Below, in pieces: positions 1-7,402 of a stretch of 64,000 nucleotides of DNA. Source of the DNA: Neisseria yangbaofengii (GTDB lineage Bacteria; Pseudomonadota; Gammaproteobacteria; Burkholderiales; Neisseriaceae). Position numbers and translations under genes: made by a program. The stretch is taken from assembly GCF_014898075.1 (NCBI RefSeq), contig NZ_CP062976.1, positions 2,108,001 through 2,172,000 of the forward strand, in the 5' to 3' direction. Numbering within the stretch: the first letter of the stretch is position 1; every line of letters begins with the position of its first letter. Below the pieces are notes generated by a model, which was not told the origin of the DNA, made no database searches, and saw only the letters and a list, made by a program, of their open reading frames with translations.

Positions 1-2700
1 ATCCACTTTGATGTCTTTAATGTGAATCATCGCTAATTCAATTTGCCAAACGGGGACGTTATCTCTTTCGGCAAAATAGCGTTTTAATTCATTGGTTAGG
101 GTAATGGTGAGTGCGATTTCTTCATCGCTGGTCATACCTAAATGGTTAATCAGTGCTTCGGGGTTGTCGTAATCAAAGCCGATATCTTCGCCACTGTCGT
201 CTTTTTGTGCGTCATATTGCTTCAGTTTGGCGATATTGGCGTTATAGCGACGCAGATCATTCATCATCTGTTCGCGATCCTTATCAGACGGCGGCAAATG
301 GTTGAAATCGGCGGTCATTTCACGCAGATTCTGCACAATTTCTCGGGTTTCTTCGGCGATTTTGCTGAATTCAGCGGCTAAAATGCCGTCTTTTTGGTTG
401 CTTGCTTTGCGTTCGTCATCGGACAAATTGGCAGAACTTTCATCGGCATAGATGGCAAGTGCTTCGTTCATCAGTTTTTCGTTGTAGGTCGGCCAGCGGT
501 AATTAACAATACGTCCCCAAGTTTTTGTGCTGTTATTGGCTATGCGGTTGGTGCGTGAATAGGCTTGAATTAAGCCCGCACTTCTCAAGGTTCTATCCAC
601 ATACAGCGTATTTAGCTCGGGGGCGTTAAAGCCTGTCAGTAGCTGATCAATCACAATCACAATATCCAAAAATTTACCGTCGGAGGCACTTTTATTCAGA
701 CGGCTTGCCACATCTTCGGCATAGCCTGCCACATCGTCCAAACCGAAATTCGTACCAAATTCGGCGTTGTAGGCTTTAATGGCTTCGTGCAATGCTTGGT
801 TACTCTCAACCATTGTATTATTGTTGCTGGTGTTTAGGCTGTAAGTTACTGCCACTTTCAGGGTGAATTCGCCCTGCTCGCGACGCTTTGCATTCACCCG
901 CATAAATTCGTTGAAATACATCATTGCCATTTTGCCGCTTGCTTTGCCGCCGCCGACGTGTGTGGTCAAAATAGCATTGTAACGGGCGGTTTGGCTTGCG
1001 TTATCCCAAACGGAACGATTTTTCCAATGCTCAAAAATATCCTGCACCACTAATTTCACGTGATCGGGGTTGTCGTCATAAAAACTCGGGCTTATGCTGT
1101 CGTCCATATCTTCGGGGGTCATATTGGCGATTTTGTCGCTGATTTTTTCATCGCTCCAGTCGGGATATTTTTCACGGTAGAACTTGGGCAGATAGGTATT
1201 TTTCATTGCCTCCGTGTTGATCGTGGTGGCAAAGTCCACTTTAAAGCCCAGCACATTTTTATCGGCAATGGCATTTCTAATCGTATAGGCGTGCAACAGC
1301 TCGCCAAAAATATCGCCCGTGCGTTTGCCGTTGGTGGTTTCATCAAACATCGGTGTGCCGGTGTAGCCGACCCAAGCCGAATGTTTAAAGGCTTTTTGAA
1401 TCTCTTCAAATCCCTCTCCGCCTGTGGAACGGTGAGCTTCGTCCACAATAAACACGATATTTTTCTCGGGCGGCGTAAATGAACGGCGTTTAATCAGCGT
1501 TTGCAGTTTTTGCACCGAAGTAACAATAATGCCGCCGCCTTTTTCTTTCAATTTGCGTTGCAGATCGATGGTGTTATCGGTGTTTTTAATTGCACCAATG
1601 CCGTCTGTGCTGTCGGGATTATAGGCTTTATAATCTTCCAGTGTCTGATTGGTCAGGGCGATTCTGTCCACCAAAAACACCACTTTATCTACTTTCGGGT
1701 GGCGGCTCGCCAGCCACGCTGTTTTAAAGCTGGTGATGGTTTTGCCTGAACCTGTGGTATGCCACACGTAGCCCAGCTTGTTCAGCCCGAAATTAAAATC
1801 CGCCCGTTTTAACGCCTGAATCACTTTTTGTGTGGCATAAACTTGATACGGCCGCATTACTTTCAGCATTTGCTTGTTTTTTGTGCCGTCTAAAATCATA
1901 AAGTTAGTCGCCATCTGATGAGCCATCGGAATGGATAACATACTGTCGGCAAACTCACGCCAATCACGCACGGCACTGTTATCGCCCTTGCGTTGCCAGT
2001 TAAAGGCAAAATCTTTATTAAAGCGATCGGCGGTGGTGTTCGCCATATATTTCACATTGTTCGGCGTTATCGCCACCAAAATTTGCAAGGTAGAAAAAAT
2101 ATCCCGATATTGATGTTCGGCAATATATTGGTGCATTTGATTTAACGCTTCATTCACATCACGGAGATTTTTTTTCTCTTCAATTTGAATAATCGGCAAG
2201 CCGTTAATCAGTAGCGTGGTATCAAAAATACGGCTTTGCTTGCCGGGAATTTTGGCAGGTCGCTGAATCTGATTGACCACTTGATACACCGTATCGCCCG
2301 CACCGATTTGGTTTTGATCAAATACGGTTAAAAACACGTGTCTGCCGTCGTCTAAATCAATTTCAATCTGTGATACGCCATTCACACCGTATAAAAACTG
2401 CCCAGCGGCGAACGGGGTCGCCAAATCGCTGATGATTTTTTTGACTTGGGCAAATTCATTAACGCTCAACGGGTGATTCAGCGTGTTTTGGTTTAATTTT
2501 TCCAAAATTGCTTTAAAGTTCGCCCATAAATCCTCGGTGGTTTTGATATGCTCGGCGTATTGCCACAGTCGTGTTTTAATCACGCCGTTGCTGTTTATTG
2601 CGTCTAACTGCTCGGGCGTGGTCAGCGTGCCTGTGGTGATGTAGTTGATCAATTCTGTTTCAAAAGCCTGTTCGCTTGGGGTGTGGGTTTGAATGCTCAT
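1..2700 (-). CDS. hsdR: Type I restriction enzyme R subunit (HsdR), 3' end cut by window edge
   Basis: HsdR is the ATP-driven DNA translocase and nuclease subunit of a type I restriction system. I read one open frame of 900 codons on the minus strand from an ATG at 2700 (MSIQTHTPSEQ...) to the window edge without a stop. An N-terminal nuclease-type region is followed by a helicase Walker A motif (HTTGSGKT, near residue 315) and a DEAH box (IVDEAH, near residue 420), then a second helicase domain with a region like QAYSRTNR. Family members are usually about 1000-1100 residues, so roughly 100-200 C-terminal residues are missing. The start lies 8 bases after the stop of the small gene at 2709-2930, so it is probably co-transcribed with hsdS upstream. 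No hsdM is visible; it may lie left of the window. Confidence 0.93.
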   Translation of the reverse strand, partial: MSIQTHTPSEQAFETELINYITTGTLTTPEQLDAINSNGVIKTRLWQYAEHIKTTEDLWANFKAILEKLNQNTLNHPLSVNEFAQVKKIISDLATPFAAGQFLYGVNGVSQIEIDLDDGRHVFLTVFDQNQIGAGDTVYQVVNQIQRPAKIPGKQSRIFDTTLLINGLPIIQIEEKKNLRDVNEALNQMHQYIAEHQYRDIFSTLQILVAITPNNVKYMANTTADRFNKDFAFNWQRKGDNSAVRDWREFADSMLSIPMAHQMATNFMILDGTKNKQMLKVMRPYQVYATQKVIQALKRADFNFGLNKLGYVWHTTGSGKTITSFKTAWLASRHPKVDKVVFLVDRIALTNQTLEDYKAYNPDSTDGIGAIKNTDNTIDLQRKLKEKGGGIIVTSVQKLQTLIKRRSFTPPEKNIVFIVDEAHRSTGGEGFEEIQKAFKHSAWVGYTGTPMFDETTNGKRTGDIFGELLHAYTIRNAIADKNVLGFKVDFATTINTEAMKNTYLPKFYREKYPDWSDEKISDKIANMTPEDMDDSISPSFYDDNPDHVKLVVQDIFEHWKNRSVWDNASQTARYNAILTTHVGGGKASGKMAMMYFNEFMRVNAKRREQGEFTLKVAVTYSLNTSNNNTMVESNQALHEAIKAYNAEFGTNFGLDDVAGYAEDVASRLNKSASDGKFLDIVIVIDQLLTGFNAPELNTLYVDRTLRSAGLIQAYSRTNRIANNSTKTWGRIVNYRWPTYNEKLMNEALAIYADESSANLSDDERKASNQKDGILAAEFSKIAEETREIVQNLREMTADFNHLPPSDKDREQMMNDLRRYNANIAKLKQYDAQKDDSGEDIGFDYDNPEALINHLGMTSDEEIALTITLTNELKRYFAERDNVPVWQIELAMIHIKDIKVD

Positions 2701-2708
2701 GGTTTTCC

Positions 2709-2930
2709 CTAATTTGAATGTTGTGATAAACGCTGTTTTTCCAAAATCATCTGATCAATGTCATCAAAGGCATTTTCTAATCGCTCAATGTGATAAATCG
2801 GATATTGGCTAAAAATCAGATCGGTTAAATTTAGGCTGTCCCATAACGCCAAAATCTGGGCGGCATTGGTTTTTTTGGCGTACGCATAATTTTCCAGCAA
2901 ATAAATAAAAAATTTGGTTTCTTCATTCAT
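2709..2930 (-). CDS. DUF3791-like small protein of the DUF3990 cassette
   Basis: A 73-residue protein starting MNEETKFFIYLLENYA and ending in a charged tail. The middle (YHIERLENAFDDIDQMI) resembles the DUF3791 family, small helical proteins usually encoded next to DUF3990 genes; no biochemical role is known to me. A longer frame reaches 3044, but the extra residues look non-coding and overlap the gene upstream, so I use the internal ATG. Its stop is 8 bases before hsdR and its start 10 bases after the gene at 2941-3180, placing it inside the hsdS-hsdR operon. By analogy it could be the neutralising or accessory partner of the DUF3990 protein; that is inference. Confidence 0.7.
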   Translation of the reverse strand: MNEETKFFIYLLENYAYAKKTNAAQILALWDSLNLTDLIFSQYPIYHIERLENAFDDIDQMILEKQRLSQHSN

Positions 2931-2940
2931 TATCTGCCCC

Positions 2941-3180
2941 TTATGATAAATAGACGGACAATCTTGGGTTGCCGTGTGTGCGTTCGTTATGCCACAAATC
3001 CAATAAACCTTTATTGGATAATTGCCACAGTTGTAATTTTTCATCTTTTAGCATTTGATGCGTTACAGACCCATAAAATTCGTGTACCGCTTGCATAGGC
3101 GAAATGCCGTTTTCTTGGGCGATGGTCTCCACAATATTTTCAATCATTTTTTCAATAATCAGTTGCTCGGCTTTGTTCAT
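2941..3180 (-). CDS. Small helical protein between DUF3990 and DUF3791 genes
   Basis: A 79-residue acidic, helix-rich protein (MNKAEQLIIEKMIENIVETIAQ...). Its ATG overlaps the stop of the DUF3990 gene by four bases (ATGA), which suggests translational coupling. The phrase HEFYGSVTHQMLKDEKLQLW resembles small partner proteins I associate with DUF3990 loci, but I cannot name a family with certainty. There are no membrane segments or signal peptide. Position and coupling suggest an antitoxin-like or chaperone-like partner for the DUF3990 protein. This is inference from context; the reading frame itself is well supported by its tight packing in the operon. Confidence 0.65.
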   Translation of the reverse strand: MNKAEQLIIEKMIENIVETIAQENGISPMQAVHEFYGSVTHQMLKDEKLQLWQLSNKGLLDLWHNERTHGNPRLSVYLS

Positions 3181-3656
3181 AAAATGATCGCTCCTTTAAA
3201 AGTGAGACAATTTAACGCTTTTTGGGTGCAAAAAACATATTGATCGTCCAGTCGCTCGGTTTTAAAACGGCGAATGGTCTCATCTTTGTCATAAAATTCT
3301 TCCATATAAAGCCGTATCAGCCTTAAAACACCATCATCAGCAACAGGACCGATTACAATATCATAGCTTTCACCCAGATAAGTCTCGTTGCGGTTTTGCA
3401 CAATAAAATCAAGCCAAGATTCATCTGCCTGTTCAAAAATTTTTACCGATAAATCTCCAATCAATGCTTGATTAAATTCATAAATATTCAAACAAGCAAT
3501 ACCTTCTTGCAAGCGTTCAGTTTTACGTTTTGCCCAATTAGTCGCCTGCTCTTGGCTTGAAGTCAAATAAAAACCACGCCCAAAATCCAACGGATTTCGT
3601 CCCTTACTCAAATCAGGCACAACAATTTGCACATTGCTTCCGTGATAAAGAATCAT
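3177..3656 (-). CDS. DUF3990 family protein, ADP-ribosyltransferase-like
   Basis: A 159-residue protein with the DUF3990 signature: LYHGSN at residues 3-8, then DFGRGFYLTSSQEQATNWA at about 25-43, and a C-terminal QYVFCTQKALNCLTF. DUF3990 proteins are generally regarded as having an ADP-ribosyltransferase-like fold, and several relatives sit in toxin-antitoxin-like gene pairs; the target is unknown. The start has a very strong ribosome site (AAGGAGG, 3662-3668) located at the end of hsdS, and the stop is coupled to the next small gene. It is unusual in lying between hsdS and hsdR. It may act as a guard or toxin module tied to the restriction system, or simply be cargo carried with it. Confidence 0.82.
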   Translation of the reverse strand: MILYHGSNVQIVVPDLSKGRNPLDFGRGFYLTSSQEQATNWAKRKTERLQEGIACLNIYEFNQALIGDLSVKIFEQADESWLDFIVQNRNETYLGESYDIVIGPVADDGVLRLIRLYMEEFYDKDETIRRFKTERLDDQYVFCTQKALNCLTFKGAIIL

Positions 3657-3665
3657 TACGCCTCC

Positions 3666-4877
3666 TTAAACAAACATCTGCTGTAATAGCGATTTTTTTA
3701 GTTGTTTTAAATGCTCTAACTTACGCTGATGAAGCGTAATCAGCCCGTCAAGCCGTCTGAAAAAGTCGCCGATGGTGGTTTGTTCGGCTGGGTTAGTTGG
3801 AATGTAAACCCTAATCTTGGATAAGTCATTGGCGTTAATTGCTGGGTAGCTTGTGCCTGTGCATTTATCCAAAACTTTACGAACAAAATTTTCTTCTTGG
3901 ACACAACTAAATAAAAAATAACTGCTTACACTTGGTCTTAATTGAGCATAACCAGTTGAAAAAACGAAAATTTTATCACCAGAATTTAATTCAAAAAGAT
4001 AATTATTTTTTTGATAAGGTCTTACCGTTTGATAAAAAATATCGCCTTTTTGTGCCAATCTTTGAGCTCTGGACGGAGCTGAATTTTTGTATTCAGTACG
4101 GTGTGCAATCATTTCAGTGCCAATAACTGATTCCAAATCCACATATTCAAATTCATCTGGTAATGTGGATTTTGGGTTAATTTCCACCACATTCCCCAAC
4201 TCTTCCAGTTCCCAAGCGTTAGTAAATTGAGGAAAACGAATTTCAGGAATATTTTGCCCGTTTTGCGGGAACATTTTTTGCAAAAGTCCTTTTTTCAGCG
4301 TTTGGGTATGCTCAAGTTTTTGCTCGTTCAGGGCGATCAAGCGGTCAATTTTGCGGAAAAAATTACCAATGGCGGTTTGTTCGGCTGGAGTTGGCAACAT
4401 AATCGGCAAAGGATTTAATACCTGCAGATTGATATTTTTTTGAGCATTTTGTGTGGCTTTTGAATTCAAGTTATCTTTTTGCAAATCTAGGCTGTATTTT
4501 AAAAAGAAAACATCGCTCATATCCTTAATAGGTGAAATTGCAACCAAGCTATCAGGACAAGCCATTTTAAATCTGGTTATTGCCGTATCGCCAATATTGG
4601 CGGCGATAGTAATTAAAAGCGTATTTTCATCAAATAATTTGCTAACTGATAAACCTAATTCATTGAGTGTTTGAGTGTAATTATCTAAAAATAAAGAAGA
4701 ATTACTCACATCACCCGTTTGTACAAACGGAATATCACCACCAAAATACTTAGGGTCATTGCGTGGTCTTGCTGAAAACTTACCACGCTCCACCTTAGCA
4801 ATATCCCCCAGCGTCTTTTGCTCCCAATCCCCACTAAACTGGGCAAAGCGTAATTTCGGCGTGTTATGCTTGCTCAT
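3666..4877 (-). CDS. hsdS: Type I restriction specificity subunit (HsdS), two target-recognition domains
   Basis: A 403-residue HsdS that selects the bipartite DNA target of the type I complex. It has the classical half-repeat design: recognition domain 1 (about 1-150), a helical spacer (EQTAIGNFFRKIDRLIALNE... near 165-205), recognition domain 2 (about 215-355) and a second, nearly identical spacer (EQTTIGDFFRRLDGLITLHQ...) at the C-terminus. The two spacer copies are also similar in DNA sequence, which permits domain shuffling by recombination. A DUS core (GCCGTCTGAA, 3752-3761) lies inside the second spacer. It overlaps the short hsdS upstream by 14 bases and is followed by the DUF3990 cassette. 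Confidence 0.93.
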   Translation of the reverse strand: MSKHNTPKLRFAQFSGDWEQKTLGDIAKVERGKFSARPRNDPKYFGGDIPFVQTGDVSNSSLFLDNYTQTLNELGLSVSKLFDENTLLITIAANIGDTAITRFKMACPDSLVAISPIKDMSDVFFLKYSLDLQKDNLNSKATQNAQKNINLQVLNPLPIMLPTPAEQTAIGNFFRKIDRLIALNEQKLEHTQTLKKGLLQKMFPQNGQNIPEIRFPQFTNAWELEELGNVVEINPKSTLPDEFEYVDLESVIGTEMIAHRTEYKNSAPSRAQRLAQKGDIFYQTVRPYQKNNYLFELNSGDKIFVFSTGYAQLRPSVSSYFLFSCVQEENFVRKVLDKCTGTSYPAINANDLSKIRVYIPTNPAEQTTIGDFFRRLDGLITLHQRKLEHLKQLKKSLLQQMFV

Positions 4878-5451
4878 TATTTGCTCCTTGTGTCAGCCGT
4901 GCCAAAATAAGGCGGTGTTCGTTGTCGGCAATTTGTTTTTTCAGCGTGGTAAGCCGCTGCGATTTAAGATAAATACTGCCGATAATCTCTTGCTGTTTCA
5001 GGCTTGGCAGGGCAGGCAGTTGCAATGCTTTGAGCTGTCTGACCGTGTATTTCAGCACCTGCGAACCTTGCAGCCCCAAGCCAAATTGCCGTGCGATCTC
5101 GGCATTTTCATTGATCAGATAAACCAGATAATTAGCGTCAAGCTCAGGGTTTGGGGTCAGTTTGATATAGTTTTGCGTGTATAAACGCCCCTGATGAATT
5201 GCCTGCACTCGCACCGCCCTGCCCGAAATCAGACTGAACAGCGTATCGCCTGCGTTAAGCAGTGCCACGCTGTCGGCGGTGCGGACTTGTTTTTGAGCCG
5301 TGGGCGTTTCTATCCGCCAAAAATCCGCGTCCAAATCGCTCTGCGTATAGTAGTCATAAATCGGATCGGACGACTTACTACTTTCTGTAATCCGAAATTG
5401 CGGCGTGCCACTTTGAAATTGAGCCAGATCGCCCAAAGTTGTATATTTCAT
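4864..5451 (-). CDS. Short type I restriction S-subunit-like protein, single recognition domain
   Basis: A 195-residue protein (MKYTTLGDLAQFQSGTPQFR...) with one HsdS-type recognition domain and one C-terminal helical spacer (LKQQEIIGSIYLKSQRLTTLKK). Full HsdS proteins have two. Single-domain S proteins can act as homodimers on symmetric targets or pair with other S subunits; which applies here cannot be told. It is the first gene after the promoter at 5485-5513, and its 3' end overlaps the full hsdS. An M subunit would normally be expected next to an S gene, but the gene upstream is an unrelated regulator facing the same way after a terminator region. Confidence 0.85.
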   Translation of the reverse strand: MKYTTLGDLAQFQSGTPQFRITESSKSSDPIYDYYTQSDLDADFWRIETPTAQKQVRTADSVALLNAGDTLFSLISGRAVRVQAIHQGRLYTQNYIKLTPNPELDANYLVYLINENAEIARQFGLGLQGSQVLKYTVRQLKALQLPALPSLKQQEIIGSIYLKSQRLTTLKKQIADNEHRLILARLTQGANNEQA

Positions 5452-5484
5452 CTGTGCCTTTTCAAAATTATTTAAGTTGAACGC

Positions 5485-5513
5485 ATTATAAATGAGCCTA
5501 TTTCATAAAACAA
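5485..5513 (-). promoter_or_regulatory. Sigma-70 promoter of the restriction operon
   Basis: On the minus strand TTGTTT (5508-5513) and a perfect TATAAT (5485-5490) are separated by 17 bases, about 35 bases before the ATG of the short hsdS gene at 5451. A ribosome site (AAAAGG) lies just before that ATG. It would drive the whole hsdS-DUF3990-hsdR operon. Confidence 0.65.
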
Positions 5514-5586
5514 GGGATTTTTGCATTTTTATTTTGTGGTTTTTAAAAACTTTATTTTATATCTGCATTAATTGTGCAAAAAATAC

Positions 5587-5621
5587 AATGCCGTCTGAAA
5601 ATCCCCTTTTCAAACGGCATT
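5587..5621. terminator. AT-type DUS imperfect inverted pair
   Basis: AATGCCGTCTGAAAA pairs with a degenerate copy, TTTTCAAACGGCATT. The AT form of the DUS is used here and at 5696-5727, unlike most of the window. It lies between two minus-strand genes and probably helps terminate transcription. Confidence 0.6.
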
Positions 5622-5648
5622 CCATTCTTAAAAAACTCTCAAAAAATC

Positions 5649-5680
5649 GACCGCTCTTTTTGTGCAAGCGGTCTGATTTT
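5649..5680. other. Pasteurellaceae-like uptake-signal inverted pair
   Basis: GACCGC (5649-5654) and GCGGTC (5668-5673) form a 6-bp hairpin followed by TGATTTTTT. The right arm reads GCAAGCGGTC, one base off the Actinobacillus-type uptake signal ACAAGCGGTC, and is followed by T-rich sequence as in those signals. It could act as a terminator. Confidence 0.45.
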
Positions 5681-5695
5681 TTGAATTTTCGGCAA

Positions 5696-5727
5696 AATGC
5701 CGTCTGAAAATCAATTCAAACGGCATT
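5696..5727. terminator. AT-type DUS inverted pair after the HxlR gene
   Basis: AATGCCGTCTGAA and its imperfect reverse (TTCAAACGGCATT) form a hairpin four bases past the stop of the HxlR-type gene, followed on the minus strand by A/T-rich sequence. Confidence 0.6.
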
Positions 5728-5731
5728 ATTT

Positions 5732-6103
5732 TCACGCTTTCGGGCTTTCCGCCAAAATCGCTTCTAAATTCTCTTCCAGCCAATCCACCAAATGATAAAT
5801 TTTTTCGGCGGCTTGTTCGCCGTAAGGGGTCAGGGTGTAATCCACGTGCGGCGGCACGGTGTTGTAGGATTTGCGGATTAGCATTCCGTCTTGCTCAAGG
5901 TTTTGCAGGGTTTGGGTCAGCATTCGTTCGCTCACGCCGTCAATGGCGTTGCGGATTTCGCTAAAGCGCTTCGTGCCGTCTCTTAGCACTACCATAATCA
6001 GCACCCCCCAACGGCTGGTGAGATGTTGCAAAATTTGGCGGGAAGGGCAAGCAGCGGCAAGCACATCGCCCCTTTCAGCAGGATAAATTAAATTTTCGCT
6101 CAT
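5732..6103 (-). CDS. HxlR-family winged-helix transcriptional regulator
   Basis: A 123-residue one-domain DNA-binding protein. The order CPSRQILQHLTSRWGVLIMVVL, then RFSEIRNAIDGVSERMLTQTLQNLEQDG, then VDYTLTPYGEQA, is the typical HxlR winged helix. A cysteine at about residue 19 is where redox-sensing relatives carry their reactive Cys, so redox or quinone sensing is possible. I choose the ATG at 6103 (MSENLIYP) because AAGGA lies eight bases upstream; the frame extends to 6124 without a better site. It diverges from a broken SnoaL-like gene, and the shared intergenic region holds palindromes that probably form its operator. Confidence 0.88.
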   Translation of the reverse strand: MSENLIYPAERGDVLAAACPSRQILQHLTSRWGVLIMVVLRDGTKRFSEIRNAIDGVSERMLTQTLQNLEQDGMLIRKSYNTVPPHVDYTLTPYGEQAAEKIYHLVDWLEENLEAILAESPKA

Positions 6104-6155
6104 TTTTATTTCCTTAAAAATCAATTAATTAAATCAATTCTTCAAATTATTTTCA

Positions 6156-6204
6156 TACTTACATTTTTGTAAGTACTTTTAAAAAGTAAGTTAGTGGATA
6201 TAAT
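6156..6204. promoter_or_regulatory. Probable HxlR operator and divergent promoter
   Basis: A perfect 7-bp inverted repeat, TACTTAC-N6-GTAAGTA (6156-6175), is followed at once by a second palindrome around TACTTTTAAAAAGTA (6174-6188). A TATAAT box sits at 6199-6204 for the plus-strand gene. The arrangement suits a regulator that controls itself and its divergent neighbour. Confidence 0.55.
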
Positions 6205-6267
6205 ACGCCACATCAAGCCAAACGGCAACGGGATATTTTTTCAAATCAATTTAATTATTAGGAGTTT

Positions 6268-6473
6268 ATGATCAATCCAAAGCCACGGTAAAACGTGTGG
6301 CAGCGGACGGTGATTTGGTTTGGTTACGCATTCACAGCCAAATGGACGATAAAGACCGTGGCGAAGCGGTGGCGGATATTTTCCGCTTGGATGAAAACGG
6401 CAAAATTGTGGGGCACTGGGACGTTATCCAAGATGTTCCGGAAAAAACCAAAAGCGGTCGGATGATGTTTTAA
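6268..6473 (+). pseudogene. SnoaL/NTF2-like gene remnant with internal deletion
   Basis: From 6270 a frame without its own start encodes 67 residues (QSKATVKRVAADGDLVWLRI ... GKIVGHWDVIQDVPE ... GRMMF) that match the C-terminal half of SnoaL-like proteins, normally about 130-150 residues. The original ribosome site (AGGAG) and ATG at 6268 survive just upstream but run out of frame and stop after seven codons. A deletion has therefore removed the N-terminal half and shifted the frame. It was probably the target gene of the divergent HxlR regulator. AAGCGGTC near the end again recalls Pasteurellaceae uptake signals. Confidence 0.75.
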
Positions 6474-6520
6474 TTAAAAACCTGTTTGGGGGCAGCTTAA
6501 AAACCGCTGAGAATCTGCAA

Positions 6521-6563
6521 AAGTCGTCTGAAAACCAATTTAGCGTTTTCAGACGACCTTTTT
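6521..6563. terminator. GTCGTCTGAA-type DUS hairpin
   Basis: AAGTCGTCTGAAAAC (6521) pairs with GTTTTCAGACGACCTT (6545-6560). The dialect is the variant associated with N. mucosa-like species rather than the GCCGTCTGAA form of the rest of the window. T-rich sequence follows. Confidence 0.7.
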
Positions 6564-6572
6564 GAATTAAAA

Positions 6573-6622
6573 AAACGTAAGTCGGGTCAGGCTTTCCCAA
6601 AGCCGTAACCCAACGTTTTCAA
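6573..6622. repeat. Imperfect palindrome of about 50 bp
   Basis: AAAACGT..TCGGGT..GGCTTT and AAAGCC..AACCCA.ACGTTTT are nearly self-complementary around a short C-rich centre. It may be a repeat-family member or a structured RNA terminator. I do not recognise the family. Confidence 0.45.
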
Positions 6623-7241
6623 ATACCTAAACAAACCTCCCCTTTATGACGGCATTACCTGCCCGTAGTCGTTTTTATGCGGCGTTTTGCGGCAATGCCG
6701 TGTATTTTTCGGCAAGCCCTGCATTGTTTTTCGCCGAATTTGCCTGTGTGCCGAAAACGGGGGCGACTTGTGTTGGCGATTTTGCAGCCGTGAATTTATG
6801 CCAAAGCCGGCATTTTCCTTGAATAAAACCGATGGAGTCATTGTGCTTGCCGAACTGTTTTGTACGGTATATCGGCGGTGTGTGAAACGGTGCATTTATT
6901 GCTTGACATTTATTGCTTGATAGGATAAACGACTGCTCTTAGCGAACTAAGGGTATTCGGTTTTTCCAGCGGTCGGATGTATTGTTAGCCTTTGTGCAAC
7001 TGCTACATAATACCGTAATTGACTCGATTTAAACCTGCTTTTTAATAAGCGGTTTTGATTGTCTGCTTTACTGCTTTTTCATTTCCAATCCACCAAAGTT
7101 TCGAACATCCCGGCTTCAGAAAAATCAAAATCTATAATTTCTCCGAACTTTTATGCCTGCATTTTTTCATCATTTCCCGACTTAAAATCAGGTAAATAAA
7201 AGCAGAAAACGTCTCAAGAATTAAGCCCAATTGTCAGCAAT
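6623..7241. other. Long non-coding stretch before the BCCT gene
   Basis: No gene is supported here. Two overlapping frames on opposite strands (about 80 residues, 6644-6920) lack ribosome sites and family features. A 14-bp tandem duplication, CATTTATTGCTTGA, sits at 6893-6920. This may be degraded sequence. Confidence 0.5.
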
Positions 7242-7270
7242 TTTACAGAAAACCGTTAATTTGTTATAAT
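7242..7270 (+). promoter_or_regulatory. Sigma-70 promoter of the BCCT transporter
   Basis: TTTACA (7242-7247), a 17-base spacer and TATAAT (7265-7270). The leader to the ATG at 7403 is about 125 bases and contains a DUS (AAGGCCGTCTGAA) near 7350. Confidence 0.65.
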
Positions 7271-7402
7271 TATCAAGTATTTTCTCAAAAAAGCAATTTA
7301 ACTGCTTTGATTAAATTGTTGCTTACCTTCGCTTTTTCTGTTTACAGAAGGCCGTCTGAAATTTATATCGCTATCCGACGTGATATCAACATGGAGAAGT
7401 TA

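Noticed and set aside
1060-1749. Plus-strand frames under hsdR
   Set aside because: They overlap the long HsdR frame with helicase motifs on the other strand.
3700-4380. The two similar DNA segments in hsdS as a duplication artefact
   Set aside because: They encode the two normal helical spacers of HsdS, and the sequences differ at many positions.
6644-6920. Overlapping small frames on both strands before the BCCT gene
   Set aside because: No ribosome site, no signal peptide or domain; Cys/Arg-rich translations look like non-coding sequence.
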